Below, piece after piece: positions 31,510 through 40,791 of a stretch of DNA of 42,638 bases. Source of the DNA: EX4484-2 sp964592095 (lineage in GTDB: Archaea; Altiarchaeota; Altiarchaeia; IMC4; QMZM01). The stretch spans positions 1 to 42,638 of the forward strand of contig CAZQER010000003.1 in assembly GCA_964592095.1 (NCBI GenBank). The letters are read 5' to 3'. How positions within the stretch are numbered: the stretch's first letter is position 1; each line of letters opens with the position of its first letter. The notes under the pieces are model-generated. The model made no database searches. It was not told where the DNA came from and saw nothing but the letters and a program-made list of their open reading frames with translations. The position numbers and the translations under genes are program-made.

Positions 31510-33513
31510 ATGTGTCCATTAACATATATATCGGGATATGTAAGGAAATTCAAGAGACTTGTTCAACTTGAGAGAAGAGAGGAGATGCTTCACCACGAAA
31601 TGGAGATGAAAACACTTACTGGAAAACAGAGAGAAAGAGTTGGTAGAGCCATACTAAATTTAAGGGCAAAGAATAAAGGTACTGGTTTGGGGAGCAGAAT
31701 TATTGTAAAATTCATGAAAAGAAGGATTGGTGAGGTTTTACCAGAAACGGAAATATCTGTTGGAGACCTCGTTATGTTAAGTACAGATAATCATCCAAGA
31801 CCCAATAATCCTACAGGAACTGTAATTGAAAAGACAGCCTACTCAATTACAGTTGCTTTTGATTCAATGCCACCAAGATATCTGTATAGAAAAAAGATAA
31901 GGATGGATTTGTATGTTAATGATATAACATTCCAGAGAATGCTTAATGCACTAAGTGAGGTTGAAAATGCAAAGGGTAGACTTGCAAAACTCCTTGGTGT
32001 TCTACTTGGATACAAAGAACCAGAGTTTAATTCTAAAAGACCAATTAGATTCAAGAATGAAATGCTCAATAAATTTCAGAAAAATGCAGTTGAAAATGCA
32101 ATTGCTGCTAAAGATATCTATCTAATTCATGGTCCTCCTGGAACGGGAAAAACAGTTTCATGTGTTGAGATAATCCAGCAGGCAGTTGAGAATGGAGAAA
32201 AGGTAATTGCTACAGCAGATTCAAATAATGCGGTTGATAATATGGTGGAGAAACTGGTTGAGAGAGGAGTAAATGTAGTAAGAGTTGGGCATCCTGCAAG
32301 AGTTACTCCATTACTTAGAGAGCATACATTGGATAGTATGATAGAAAAGAATCCTCTCTTTCATGAGATAAGAAGGTTGAGGGAGGAGGCTTTTAATCTA
32401 ATTGATAAAAGGTCATCGTATACATATCCAAAAATGAAATGGAGGAGGGGCATGAGCGATGAAAAAATAAAGGATTTGGCAAAAAGAAATGTTGGTTTTA
32501 GAGGAGTATCTTCTAAAAAAATTAAGGAAATTGCAAGATGGATAATAATACAAGAAAGGATAAACACACTATTTGAAAATGCAGAAAAACTTGAGATGAA
32601 GGTTATAGATGAAATACTTGAAAATGCAGATGTTGTATGTACAACAAATTCTACCTCAGGTTCCGAATTGCTGAAAAACAGGAAATTTGATCTACTTGTT
32701 ATAGATGAAGCCACTCAATCCACAGAGCCGTCATGTCTTATTCCAATAATACATGCAAATAAAATTGTAATGGCGGGTGACCATAAGCAACTACCACCAA
32801 CAATACTCAACAAAGAGGCTGAGAAAAATGGTTTAGGAAAAAGTTTGTTTGAGAGACTGATTGAGATTTATGGAGATAAAATAAGAAGCATTTTAAGAAT
32901 ACAATACAGAATGAATGAGATTATAATGAACTTCTCCAATATGGAATTTTATGATAATAAACTCATTGCAGATGATTCAGTAAAGGAACACAGACTTAAT
33001 GATCTAATAACTGAAAGGGAGGAGAGTATGCCAATGGTATTTATAGATACATCAAGATTAAATCGATACGAAAAGACAAGAAAAGGTTCAACATCAAAGG
33101 AGAATCCATTAGAGGTAAAGGTCGTATCAGAAGTGATGAATAAATTAATAGATAGGGGAATAAATAAAAGGCATATAGGAGTTATCTCCCCGTATGATGA
33201 TCAGATAGACCTGTTAAAGAATACAATTCCCAAGGAATATCAAGACGAATTGGAAATCAAAACAGTGGATGGATTTCAGGGCAGGGAAAAGGAGGTGATT
33301 ATATTAAGTCTTGTACGTTCAAATCCCGAGGGGGATATCGGTTTCTTAACAGACCTGAGAAGGCTTAATGTTGCATTGACAAGAGCAAAAAGAAAGCTTA
33401 TAATAGTGGGCGATTCAAAGACACTTTCATCACACAAAACATATAAAAGGTTGATAGAGTATATAAAAGATAATGGTTCAATATTTTATTCTGTAGAGAA
33501 GTTCAGGATTTGA
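31510..33513 (+). CDS. UPF1/IGHMBP2-like superfamily 1B helicase
   Basis: A 667-aa helicase. An N-terminal region with coiled coil (18-60) and a beta-barrel (about 80-135) precedes the RecA-like core. Motif I is IHGPPGTGKTVSCVE, motif Ia ATADSNNAVDNMVEKL, motif II LLVIDEATQSTEP, motif III MAGDHKQLPPTI, motif IV QYRMNEIIM, motif V VDGFQGREKEVIILSLVRS and motif VI RRLNVALTRAKRKLIIVGD. Homologs such as IGHMBP2 and archaeal COG1112 proteins unwind RNA or DNA 5' to 3'. The next gene (THEP1) starts immediately after its stop, a close link that suggests shared expression. Confidence 0.93.
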   Translation: MCPLTYISGYVRKFKRLVQLERREEMLHHEMEMKTLTGKQRERVGRAILNLRAKNKGTGLGSRIIVKFMKRRIGEVLPETEISVGDLVMLSTDNHPRPNNPTGTVIEKTAYSITVAFDSMPPRYLYRKKIRMDLYVNDITFQRMLNALSEVENAKGRLAKLLGVLLGYKEPEFNSKRPIRFKNEMLNKFQKNAVENAIAAKDIYLIHGPPGTGKTVSCVEIIQQAVENGEKVIATADSNNAVDNMVEKLVERGVNVVRVGHPARVTPLLREHTLDSMIEKNPLFHEIRRLREEAFNLIDKRSSYTYPKMKWRRGMSDEKIKDLAKRNVGFRGVSSKKIKEIARWIIIQERINTLFENAEKLEMKVIDEILENADVVCTTNSTSGSELLKNRKFDLLVIDEATQSTEPSCLIPIIHANKIVMAGDHKQLPPTILNKEAEKNGLGKSLFERLIEIYGDKIRSILRIQYRMNEIIMNFSNMEFYDNKLIADDSVKEHRLNDLITEREESMPMVFIDTSRLNRYEKTRKGSTSKENPLEVKVVSEVMNKLIDRGINKRHIGVISPYDDQIDLLKNTIPKEYQDELEIKTVDGFQGREKEVIILSLVRSNPEGDIGFLTDLRRLNVALTRAKRKLIIVGDSKTLSSHKTYKRLIEYIKDNGSIFYSVEKFRI

Positions 33514-34020
33514 ATGCGTGAAAATATTTTAATTAAAGGAAAACCAGGAATAGGCAAAACCACACTGATAAAAAGGCTTGTAGAGAGATTAGAGGTGGAA
33601 AAAGGAGGTTTTTATACAGAGGAGATGAGGGAGCATGGCTTTAGGGTTGGATTCAGAATCATGACATTAGATGGGAGAAAAGGGATACTTGCACATGTTG
33701 GAATTAGGAGTAAATTCAGGGTAGGCAAATACTTTGTAAATATCTCTGATATCAATAATATGGCAGTAGACAGTATCATTTCATCATTGAATAAGGATAT
33801 AATCATTATTGATGAAATTGGAAGGATGGAACTCATTTCAGAAAAATTCAAAGATGCTGTTTTAAAGGCATTAAACAAAAGGAGGGTTTTGGGAACAATA
33901 AAAGCAACATCTGATAAATTTACAGATGAAATAATGAAAAGAAATGATACAAAGGTCATTGAGATAAATCTCAGGAATAGAAATAACCTGATTGATAAAA
34001 TTCTAAGCTGTATTGATTAA
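33514..34020 (+). CDS. THEP1-family nucleoside triphosphatase
   Basis: A 168-aa P-loop NTPase. Walker A is IKGKPGIGKTTLIKRL (6-21), followed by GGFYTEEMREHGFRVGFRI, Walker B IIIIDEIGRMELIS and GTIKATS. This is the COG1618/THEP1 pattern; the thermophilic homolog hydrolyses several NTPs and the human relative is NTPCR. Cellular role is unresolved. It begins on the base after the helicase stop, so it is probably translated by coupling. Length is normal for the family and all motifs are present. Confidence 0.92.
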   Translation: MRENILIKGKPGIGKTTLIKRLVERLEVEKGGFYTEEMREHGFRVGFRIMTLDGRKGILAHVGIRSKFRVGKYFVNISDINNMAVDSIISSLNKDIIIIDEIGRMELISEKFKDAVLKALNKRRVLGTIKATSDKFTDEIMKRNDTKVIEINLRNRNNLIDKILSCID

Positions 34021-34093
34021 ACATTGAATATTTATATTGCTAATAAATAATTAGTAATAACCATTTTATGATAAAATTTATGATATAATTATA

Positions 34094-34519
34094 ATGATAT
34101 CCACAAAAATTGAGAAGAAGGAGATAATAGGTATTAAGAAGTTAATAAACTCCATACTTGGAAAATCCGCAAGGGGTTTGTTTTACTCAATGGGTCAGAT
34201 TATCGGAAAAAACATAGCTGAGGAAGGTAATAATGGTGATAGAGAAAAATTTTTTAAAAATGTGGGGAATATCATATCGGAAAGAAATCTGGTAAAATCC
34301 ATCTCATTTGATAATAATTTGATAACTGTTACTGGTTCTATAGAGGTTATAAAAAATAATAGAAAATCCACCGATGGTGATAAATGTCATATACTTAGAG
34401 GAGTAATAGTTGCACTCTACGAGACATTTTATAATAGAAAGATGTACTGCGAGGAGATAGAGTGTGAATCCCTAGGTTCAGACAGGTGTGTATTCAAGAT
34501 AGAGAAGGAAGCATTCTAA
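34094..34519 (+). CDS. V4R-domain protein paired with a KaiC-like ATPase
   Basis: A 141-aa protein whose C-terminal half is a V4R (4-vinyl reductase) domain. It has KCHILRGVIVALYETF, then CEEIEC and LGSDRCVFKIEKEA, giving the usual Cys set for this small-molecule or metal-binding fold. The N-terminal half is helical (LINSILGKSARGLFYSMGQI). V4R domains occur in BchJ and in sensors of aromatic or other hydrophobic ligands. The gene ends 1 nt before a KaiC-like ATPase, so the pair probably forms a sensor-ATPase module. A second V4R protein is encoded on the other strand 700 bp away (35219-35764). Confidence 0.85.
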   Translation: MISTKIEKKEIIGIKKLINSILGKSARGLFYSMGQIIGKNIAEEGNNGDREKFFKNVGNIISERNLVKSISFDNNLITVTGSIEVIKNNRKSTDGDKCHILRGVIVALYETFYNRKMYCEEIECESLGSDRCVFKIEKEAF

Positions 34520-34520
34520 A

Positions 34521-35192
34521 ATGGAAAGAATTGAATCAGGAATCCCAGGTCTGGATAGGATGATTGATGGTGGGTTTCCCTTCCCTTCTGTAATACTCAT
34601 TAGTGGCGAGCCAGGTACTGGAAAAAGTACATTTGGAATACAGAGTCTTTTCTATGGGGCTAAAAAGGGAGAGACTGGTTTATATATCTCAGCAATATCA
34701 GAGCCATCTTGGGTTATGCAGAGTTTTATGTCAGAATTTGAGTTTTATGACCAGAAACTGGTTGATACAGATAGTATTATTTTTATAGATATAGGTGATA
34801 CTCTTGATAATGAGATCGATATTTTTAGTGAAATAGAAAAGAATATAGAAAGATACTCTCCAAAGAGGGTTTTAATTGATCCCATTTCTGCAATACAAAC
34901 CGTATTGGAAAAGGATATAGAATATAGAAAATTCCTTCATGAATTAATATTGTATCTAAAGTGTGAGAGATGTCTTACCTTTATTACCACAGAATATCCG
35001 TACGAACAGATTCCAGTTTCTATGGAGGCGTATATGGTAGATTCGGTAATAATCCTCTCGTACTTGGAGATAGAAAACACAAGAAAAAAGTATTTAGAGA
35101 TTCTCAAGATGAGGGGTACGAACCATCTCACGGGAAAACGTTCTATGGTTATATCAAAGAAAGGTATAAGGGTACAGCCCGAATTTAGATAA
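34521..35192 (+). CDS. KaiC-like (RecA-superfamily) ATPase partner of V4R
   Basis: A 223-aa KaiC domain. It has SGIPGLDRMIDGGFPFPS, Walker A SGEPGTGKSTFG (28-39), Walker B RVLIDPISAI, and a C-terminal LEILKMRGTNHLTGKRS. Of the two catalytic Glu residues of KaiC proteins, only the second is evident (YISAISEPS), so hydrolysis may be slow or altered. It follows the V4R gene by 1 nt, implying coupled translation. It is the third KaiC-type domain in the window, after 11631-12857 and 17153-17887. Role is presumably signal transduction; partners other than V4R are unknown. Confidence 0.9.
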   Translation: MERIESGIPGLDRMIDGGFPFPSVILISGEPGTGKSTFGIQSLFYGAKKGETGLYISAISEPSWVMQSFMSEFEFYDQKLVDTDSIIFIDIGDTLDNEIDIFSEIEKNIERYSPKRVLIDPISAIQTVLEKDIEYRKFLHELILYLKCERCLTFITTEYPYEQIPVSMEAYMVDSVIILSYLEIENTRKKYLEILKMRGTNHLTGKRSMVISKKGIRVQPEFR

Positions 35193-35218
35193 CCAATCCA
35201 TATAAATTCACAATTATT

Positions 35219-35764
35219 CTAAAATTTCAACTGCTTCCTAACAATCTCGGAGTTTGGATTAAACTCATTCCTCTCCTTAACCATGAATTCGCAGACTCTG
35301 TTGCCTATAGCCATACATTGTTCTTCTGTACACTCAACATCCTTTCTTGTAATCCTTCCTATAAAACCTGCTAATACCCCTCTCATATAATGACATGCAT
35401 GTTCATTAGTCTTTATCTTTGCCGCGATTGAATCTTCCATATGAAAAATAACCCTGCCTTCATCTAATCTTTTGTTTATTACCCTTAATTTACCAAATCC
35501 TGAGAAATTGATAAGGTCTATTCCCAATGCAAATATCCTGTTTGGATTTACAGTATAACGGGCTATCAACTCATAAAGTTCTTCACCAGCCTTTTTACCA
35601 ACCTTATAAAGTCTCAACGAGTCTACCTTCAGAAACTCTTCCTGTAAGAATAAAAATGCCTCTTCAGGAATAATCATCAATGATGAGTGTCCAAACACCT
35701 GTATGTGTCCTTCTGTGAATTTCAAATGCCCTGAAACATTTAATTTATAGAGAAAATTGTACAT
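35219..35764 (-). CDS. Second V4R-domain protein
   Basis: A 181-aa protein. The N-terminal half (about 1-95) has beta/helix character (HIQVFGHSSLMIIPEEAFLF; KVGKKAGEELYELIARY), and the C-terminal half is a V4R domain (HACHYMRGVLAGFIGRI, then VECTEEQCMAIGNRVCEFMV). The Cys spacing parallels that of the protein at 34094-34519. It is convergent with the V4R-KaiC pair, with 26 nt between stops, so it is a separate transcript but a likely functional relative. Members of this type (V4R with an N-terminal extension) occur in archaeal regulators. No DNA-binding domain is evident here. Confidence 0.85.
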   Translation of the reverse strand: MYNFLYKLNVSGHLKFTEGHIQVFGHSSLMIIPEEAFLFLQEEFLKVDSLRLYKVGKKAGEELYELIARYTVNPNRIFALGIDLINFSGFGKLRVINKRLDEGRVIFHMEDSIAAKIKTNEHACHYMRGVLAGFIGRITRKDVECTEEQCMAIGNRVCEFMVKERNEFNPNSEIVRKQLKF

Positions 35765-35846
35765 TCTAAATCAACATATTCACACTTAATACATTACTCC
35801 TTACATATAAATAAAAGATGATGATATTTGAAAATTAGATTAAAAT

Positions 35847-36974
35847 CTAATATACACAAACTGGCGGAGTATCACAATTGTGTTCTTGTATATTGTACCT
35901 ATCTTCTGTATGCATCCTATCTATACGGAATTTTGGATTTGTATAATTCACACAACAATTACCACTATTTGTTATCTTCCTCCAGTATATATAATCAATC
36001 CATGTATAGTTCTGGCTGAAATCTACCGGGATTCCTTGAGTTTTTATATAGGATACATTTATAAAAGACTCCAAACCTATATTTCTCTCCCCAAATAGAA
36101 TTTCCGATTGTTTTGTGTATAGGAGGGATAGATTCTTATTTCCATCCAAGCGGTCAAAGAATGATGGTCCTGTGTCATCTAGAGTATAACCATAATCGGT
36201 CATATTACTTGTAAAATAGCATCTATAATTATTATCCGCAGAAATTGAGAGTATTTTATTGATTATTGAACCGTTCATATATGGAAAATAACACATCCTG
36301 AAGAATTTTGTTATTTTGAGAGCATCTATATGATTTGCACCGTCTATTCTTGCATTTAGGTAGTATAATGGGTCTTTTGTTTCATTTATGTTAATAAGTA
36401 CTATATCTGATGGAATTCCATATCCTTTAAAGGAGCTTATATTATATTTATCTCTTGCCTCTATATCAAGATACACTATAATACCAACATGAAATGAATC
36501 ATACATCCCCATCTTTATATCTGAAACCTCAAGTTTATCAAAAATTATATTGGCATCCTTTGCAGTTTCATTAATCCTCTTTATCCAACTCTGAATAGTT
36601 TTATCCTTTATTTTAACATTACCATCAATTGTACCACAAAGCATTAATTCTGCTACAGCAGCCTCTGAACCATTTATATAATATTTGAATCTTGTGCAGT
36701 TATTCATTTCATAATTACTTAGGTCTTTATCGTGAGATAATATGTAATTCACAGAACAATTAATTGCCTCTTTACCACTCATAAATATAATTCTCTGGAG
36801 GTCATTTTTAACGGAAAGTATAAAATAGTGAAGTTCATCGGTTGTTATAATCGGTGATATATCCTTCATTTCTATTCTTCTCGATGTGTTATAAAAGACA
36901 ATTGTAGATAGTAATAATAGAACAAAACTGGCTGTTATTATTGAATACAAATACCCTTTTTTATCTGCTTTCAT
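35847..36974 (-). CDS. Pseudopilin-like extracytoplasmic protein
   Basis: A 375-aa protein with a short basic start, MKADKKGY, and one hydrophobic helix (about 8-28), the architecture of archaeal type IV prepilins/pseudopilins. The exterior part is rich in Asn and sequons and has about ten cysteines (for example CSVNYI, NNCTRF, MLCGTI, NNYRCYF, GNCCVNY, CDTPPVCVY), so disulfides are likely. It is divergent from the TadB/TadC-like genes, 132 bp apart, and probably encodes a minor pilin or tip component of the same machine. I do not recognise a named family. Disulfide demand may connect it with the thioredoxin-CcdA pair at 4424-7008. Confidence 0.75.
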   Translation of the reverse strand: MKADKKGYLYSIITASFVLLLLSTIVFYNTSRRIEMKDISPIITTDELHYFILSVKNDLQRIIFMSGKEAINCSVNYILSHDKDLSNYEMNNCTRFKYYINGSEAAVAELMLCGTIDGNVKIKDKTIQSWIKRINETAKDANIIFDKLEVSDIKMGMYDSFHVGIIVYLDIEARDKYNISSFKGYGIPSDIVLININETKDPLYYLNARIDGANHIDALKITKFFRMCYFPYMNGSIINKILSISADNNYRCYFTSNMTDYGYTLDDTGPSFFDRLDGNKNLSLLYTKQSEILFGERNIGLESFINVSYIKTQGIPVDFSQNYTWIDYIYWRKITNSGNCCVNYTNPKFRIDRMHTEDRYNIQEHNCDTPPVCVY

Positions 36975-37106
36975 CTTATTTTTTGTATAGGTAAGTATAG
37001 ATTAAATATCTGTATCTGATTTAATATTTGATATTTAAGGAGATAAAGATTAAATAATAGAAAATTAAATATAGAATATATAGAGTACAAAGATAATGAT
37101 TTTAAA

Positions 37107-37958
37107 ATGAGTATGTTCAAAAGATTTCAAAAATCGATAAAGGTCATTACACCACATACAAAAAGACTTTTATTTCTGTTTCCCGATTTGGAATGGAATC
37201 TCAGAAAGGCTGGTTTGGATATTTCTGCTGCAGAGTATTTAGCAATACTGATATCTATTCCTATTGCAGCATTTTTTGTTACATTTATGGGTGTGATGAT
37301 ACTGCTTATAATCATAAAAAGGTTTGATATAATGCTTGCTCTCGGAATCCCAATTGTAATTGGTCTCTGGTTTTTCATTTATATTTTACTTACCCCCAAG
37401 AGGATTATAAGCAGAAGAGCAAATTTGATAGATAAGGATTTGGGTTATATGATGAGAGATATGCAGATACAACTGAGTTCAGGAATGCCACTATTTAATA
37501 TTTTGGAGAATATATCAATGGGAGGTTATGGAGAATGTTCAAAAACAATGGATGAGATAGTTGATGCCATAGAGTCTGGTAGAAGCATGACAGATGTTTT
37601 GAATGATTACGGCCTTATATCACCATCTGCATATATGAGAAGAATATTGGGTCAGATCGCAAATGCACTAAAAACAGGTTCCGATATTAGCAGTGCATTA
37701 GAGGTAATATCATGGAGTATACAACTGGAAAGGGAAGATAGGATAAATAGATATGGTCATGAACTCGCCTTTATTGGTCTCATATATTTGGTACTCATCA
37801 TTGTACTGCCCTCAATGGGTGTTGCTTTAATAATTATATTATCCAGTTTTTTTGGCAGGATTATAGAAAAAACAACACTGTATTTAATTGCCATATGTGT
37901 TGTATTTACAGAACTATTATTTATATCCATAATAAAAAGCAGGAGACCGATCATATAA
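37107..37958 (+). CDS. GspF/TadB-like pilus platform protein (first half)
   Basis: A 283-aa membrane protein with one T2SSF domain. Helices lie at about 50-70 and 75-95, the cytoplasmic domain has LIDKDLGYMMRDMQIQLSSG and MPLFNILENISMGGYGECSK, and two or more helices close the C-terminus. In archaeal pili and archaella the platform (FlaJ/ArlJ) carries two such domains; here each is in its own gene, as in bacterial TadB and TadC. It precedes the second gene by 1 nt. The matching ATPase is probably the gene at 2884-4440, 33 kb away. Confidence 0.88.
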   Translation: MSMFKRFQKSIKVITPHTKRLLFLFPDLEWNLRKAGLDISAAEYLAILISIPIAAFFVTFMGVMILLIIIKRFDIMLALGIPIVIGLWFFIYILLTPKRIISRRANLIDKDLGYMMRDMQIQLSSGMPLFNILENISMGGYGECSKTMDEIVDAIESGRSMTDVLNDYGLISPSAYMRRILGQIANALKTGSDISSALEVISWSIQLEREDRINRYGHELAFIGLIYLVLIIVLPSMGVALIIILSSFFGRIIEKTTLYLIAICVVFTELLFISIIKSRRPII

Positions 37959-37959
37959 A

Positions 37960-39099
37960 ATGGTATCAGATATATTAAACAGAACATTTGAGGTATTGAT
38001 GAATGGAATAATTTATATAATAGAAATAGTACTGAATATACTTCTATCGATATTTGGTTTATTTTCCAGATTGTATTCAAATGTATCTTATCTAATACCA
38101 AATCTAGCACCAAGAATAGGATCTTCATTCTCAAGTGATATTAAAGAAAAAACAAAAAAACTTATGGATTATGCGGGAATAGAGGGTAATGTTGAGACTT
38201 TTTTGGGTTATATTACCATATACTGTATTGTTTTTGGAATAATATTCTTTGTGGCATCTTTTTTAATCACCCTTAAATTCTACATATCTCTAATCATAGG
38301 TATGCTTTCTTTTATATGTGGTTTTATGGTTGCATACATTTTTTTATCAATAACCATAGATAAGAGAGCAAGAAGTATTGAGGAAGTTCTACCCGATTTC
38401 TTATCTTTGGTATCACAGAATATAGGTGCGGGAATGACAACATATGATGCAATAAAGGCATCTACTAGACCGGAATTTGGTCCATTATCCGAGGAGATAT
38501 ATAAAATATCAAGAGATATGTTCTCGGGGATTCCAATGGAAACTGCACTTCTAAAAATGACAAACAGGATAAGGTCAGAAAAGGTTGAGAGGGTTGTGAG
38601 ACTGATGATAGAGGGTTTGAAGACCGGTGGTCAGATACAGATGGTATTACAGGAAATATCCAGAGACCTTCAGAGAGAACAAGGGCTTATGAAGAGAATG
38701 AGGGTTGAAACAACCTCACAGGTTGCATTTATAATAATTGGTGTTATTTTTGGCGCTCCGGTGCTTTTTGCCGTGTCTATACAATTTATTGAATTATTTG
38801 ATATCATATCCAAAGAGATACACGTATCTGAAATTGGAGATGCCTACATGCAATCAAGTTTTATTTCCCTAAAAGAGATTTCTATTACTGCACCAGAATT
38901 CTTTAATTATGCAATTATTATATTATTTATTCTATCATTCTTTGGTGGAATCGTTTTGGGGTTAATACGCCATGGTAAGATACTAACTGGGTCAAATCTG
39001 ATATTTATATTGGTATTGGTCTTTTTATCTCTAAGTGTGTTCCTTTTAGTAAAGAGTGGTATATCATCCATCTTTAGAGAAATGTTTCCAATTGGATAA
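37960..39099 (+). CDS. GspF/TadC-like pilus platform protein (second half)
   Basis: A 379-aa membrane protein. The T2SSF domain contains SIEEVLPDFLSLVSQNIGAG, MTTYDAIKASTRPEFG, and LMIEGLKTGGQIQMVLQEIS. It is flanked by hydrophobic helices at about 85-130 and 230-260, with three more at the C-terminus (about 310-375). It lies 1 nt after its partner and presumably dimerises with it to form the inner-membrane platform. The stop codon TAA (39097-39099) is the last sequence before the 100-N gap, so the end is real but anything cotranscribed downstream is missing. Confidence 0.88.
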   Translation: MVSDILNRTFEVLMNGIIYIIEIVLNILLSIFGLFSRLYSNVSYLIPNLAPRIGSSFSSDIKEKTKKLMDYAGIEGNVETFLGYITIYCIVFGIIFFVASFLITLKFYISLIIGMLSFICGFMVAYIFLSITIDKRARSIEEVLPDFLSLVSQNIGAGMTTYDAIKASTRPEFGPLSEEIYKISRDMFSGIPMETALLKMTNRIRSEKVERVVRLMIEGLKTGGQIQMVLQEISRDLQREQGLMKRMRVETTSQVAFIIIGVIFGAPVLFAVSIQFIELFDIISKEIHVSEIGDAYMQSSFISLKEISITAPEFFNYAIIILFILSFFGGIVLGLIRHGKILTGSNLIFILVLVFLSLSVFLLVKSGISSIFREMFPIG

Positions 39100-39199
39100 N
39101 NNNNNNNNNNNNNNNNNNNNNNNNNNNNNNNNNNNNNNNNNNNNNNNNNNNNNNNNNNNNNNNNNNNNNNNNNNNNNNNNNNNNNNNNNNNNNNNNNNN
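39100..39199. other. Assembly gap (100 N) in the pilus region
   Basis: Exactly 100 N, a scaffold placeholder of unknown true size. It separates the TadC-like gene from the convergent LamG-pseudopilin gene. Additional pilus genes could lie here. Confidence 0.98.
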
Positions 39200-39223
39200 A
39201 GGAAGAATACACATTAATGTTCA

Positions 39224-40645
39224 TTAATATGGAATTATTTTGCCTCCAGAACCTACAGTTGGGATATTGAGATTTTTCCTATCACTTTCCCATACAACCA
39301 ATATTATTTTTATTGTTGGTTTTAATATAATTACCTTCCCACCAGATATATCCTCTATGTCAAGTGGTTTGCTTAGTGTTACTGTAGACTCATGATTTAT
39401 TTTTTCAATAATATGGGATTCATCCCCACCCTCTGGATAAAAACCAAAGGTGCAATTATCTATGAGTTTTGATTCTTCATCATAAAGTTTTTTCACTTCT
39501 GTATCGGATAATGTCTCATTGTAGATTGCTACATGGTCTATAGAGCCATTAAAATATTTTGGAGTACTCGTTGAATCACTACCTATGGTTAATGATGTAT
39601 TTTCAGAAAAAAATATTCCCGCCGATGGAAAATTTATCTTGGTAGATGGGTTTCCATTTATATAAATCTGATGTGAATTCATATTTTTTGTATATACGAT
39701 ATGTGTCCATCTATCAAGATTTATGGGATTATTGGATACAGTTGTACTCTTTATGTTTTTTCCATTGGATGAGAAGCCTGCTTCAATATGTCCATCATTT
39801 CTAATTTTGAGATAATATGATTTTTTTTCACTCCATTTAGCAACAATATACCCCTCCTTTTTTTTAGATGGATTAATCCAAACCTCTATTGTTATATTTT
39901 CTGTTGGATTTATCGTTTTGTTTTTACCACACTCTACATAATCATCTCCATCAAAATATAAAGCACTTCCCAAAAAACCATCAACCCATTTAGAACCATT
40001 TATTCTACCATTATTTTTTTCAAATGTATCATACACAATTCCGCCACCATCCTCATCAAACAGCCAAAGACTTATGATACTCTTAGGATAATCAGCATAT
40101 ACAAACCTCTTGTTTTTTATGTATAGATAATTATCATTACTACAATTCACATAACCCTCTTTTATAGAATCAAAAAATTGCCCTGAAAAGCAGTTTTTTA
40201 TATTACCTTCATTAACACATTTCATTTTAACATAATAATGATACTTCCCAAGTCTGAGAAATTTTCTTCTTGATAATGCATAATTGTTTCTGGAAAATGA
40301 TATGAAATAAAAAAGTTTATCTGCATCAATTAATCTGTCCTGAATAAAATATGTATGATTTATACTTGATTTGGATATTATTTTCATAGGATTATGTTCC
40401 ACAAGACCAAATACAATTATCTTATTTGGATGGTTATACCAGTCCAGTGGCATTCCTGGGCTTCTAATTAACTGTTCAAGTGCTGTTTTTGCTACCCAAT
40501 CCATATCATACACCCTTTCAATCCTGAGTATCTGATATATGGTATGATCCCACATGTATGTTATTAGAATTAAAACTATCAGGAAAACCGAGATGGATAT
40601 AACAAAGTCTGATGTGAATGCCTGTGATTTTTTGTTTTTAATCAT
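39224..40645 (-). CDS. Pseudopilin carrying an internal LamG (concanavalin-like) domain
   Basis: A 473-aa protein. The N-terminus MIKNKKSQAFTSDFVISISV followed by FLIVLILITY is a short basic leader and prepilin-type helix (about 11-31). A pilin-like region (35-185) contains LEQLIRSPGMPLDWYNHP. Residues about 190-391 form a LamG/Laminin_G_3 lectin-like domain (ISLWLFDEDGGGIVYD, SALYFDGDDYVECG, ITIEVWINPS, DRWTHIVYTKN, GSIDHVAIYNETLSD). A short beta-rich tail follows. This suggests a pilus-displayed adhesin binding glycans or protein. It is convergent with the TadC-like gene across the N gap and divergent from purB. Confidence 0.85.
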   Translation of the reverse strand: MIKNKKSQAFTSDFVISISVFLIVLILITYMWDHTIYQILRIERVYDMDWVAKTALEQLIRSPGMPLDWYNHPNKIIVFGLVEHNPMKIISKSSINHTYFIQDRLIDADKLFYFISFSRNNYALSRRKFLRLGKYHYYVKMKCVNEGNIKNCFSGQFFDSIKEGYVNCSNDNYLYIKNKRFVYADYPKSIISLWLFDEDGGGIVYDTFEKNNGRINGSKWVDGFLGSALYFDGDDYVECGKNKTINPTENITIEVWINPSKKKEGYIVAKWSEKKSYYLKIRNDGHIEAGFSSNGKNIKSTTVSNNPINLDRWTHIVYTKNMNSHQIYINGNPSTKINFPSAGIFFSENTSLTIGSDSTSTPKYFNGSIDHVAIYNETLSDTEVKKLYDEESKLIDNCTFGFYPEGGDESHIIEKINHESTVTLSKPLDIEDISGGKVIILKPTIKIILVVWESDRKNLNIPTVGSGGKIIPY

Positions 40646-40791
40646 TTTATGAAAATTAATTTATCATCTAACTATAGAAATTTGACTTTATATAATGAAA
40701 AACTTATGAAGAGGGGTTGTATTGCCAATATATTAACCTGAGAAGTCCAAATATTTATTGTCATGATGAATTACTCAGCAAAGAAATCAAA

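Noticed and set aside
36975..37106. C/D sRNA or leader RNA in the divergent pilus intergenic region
   Set aside because: Only AT-rich promoter-like sequence is visible; no paired C and D boxes at the right spacing.
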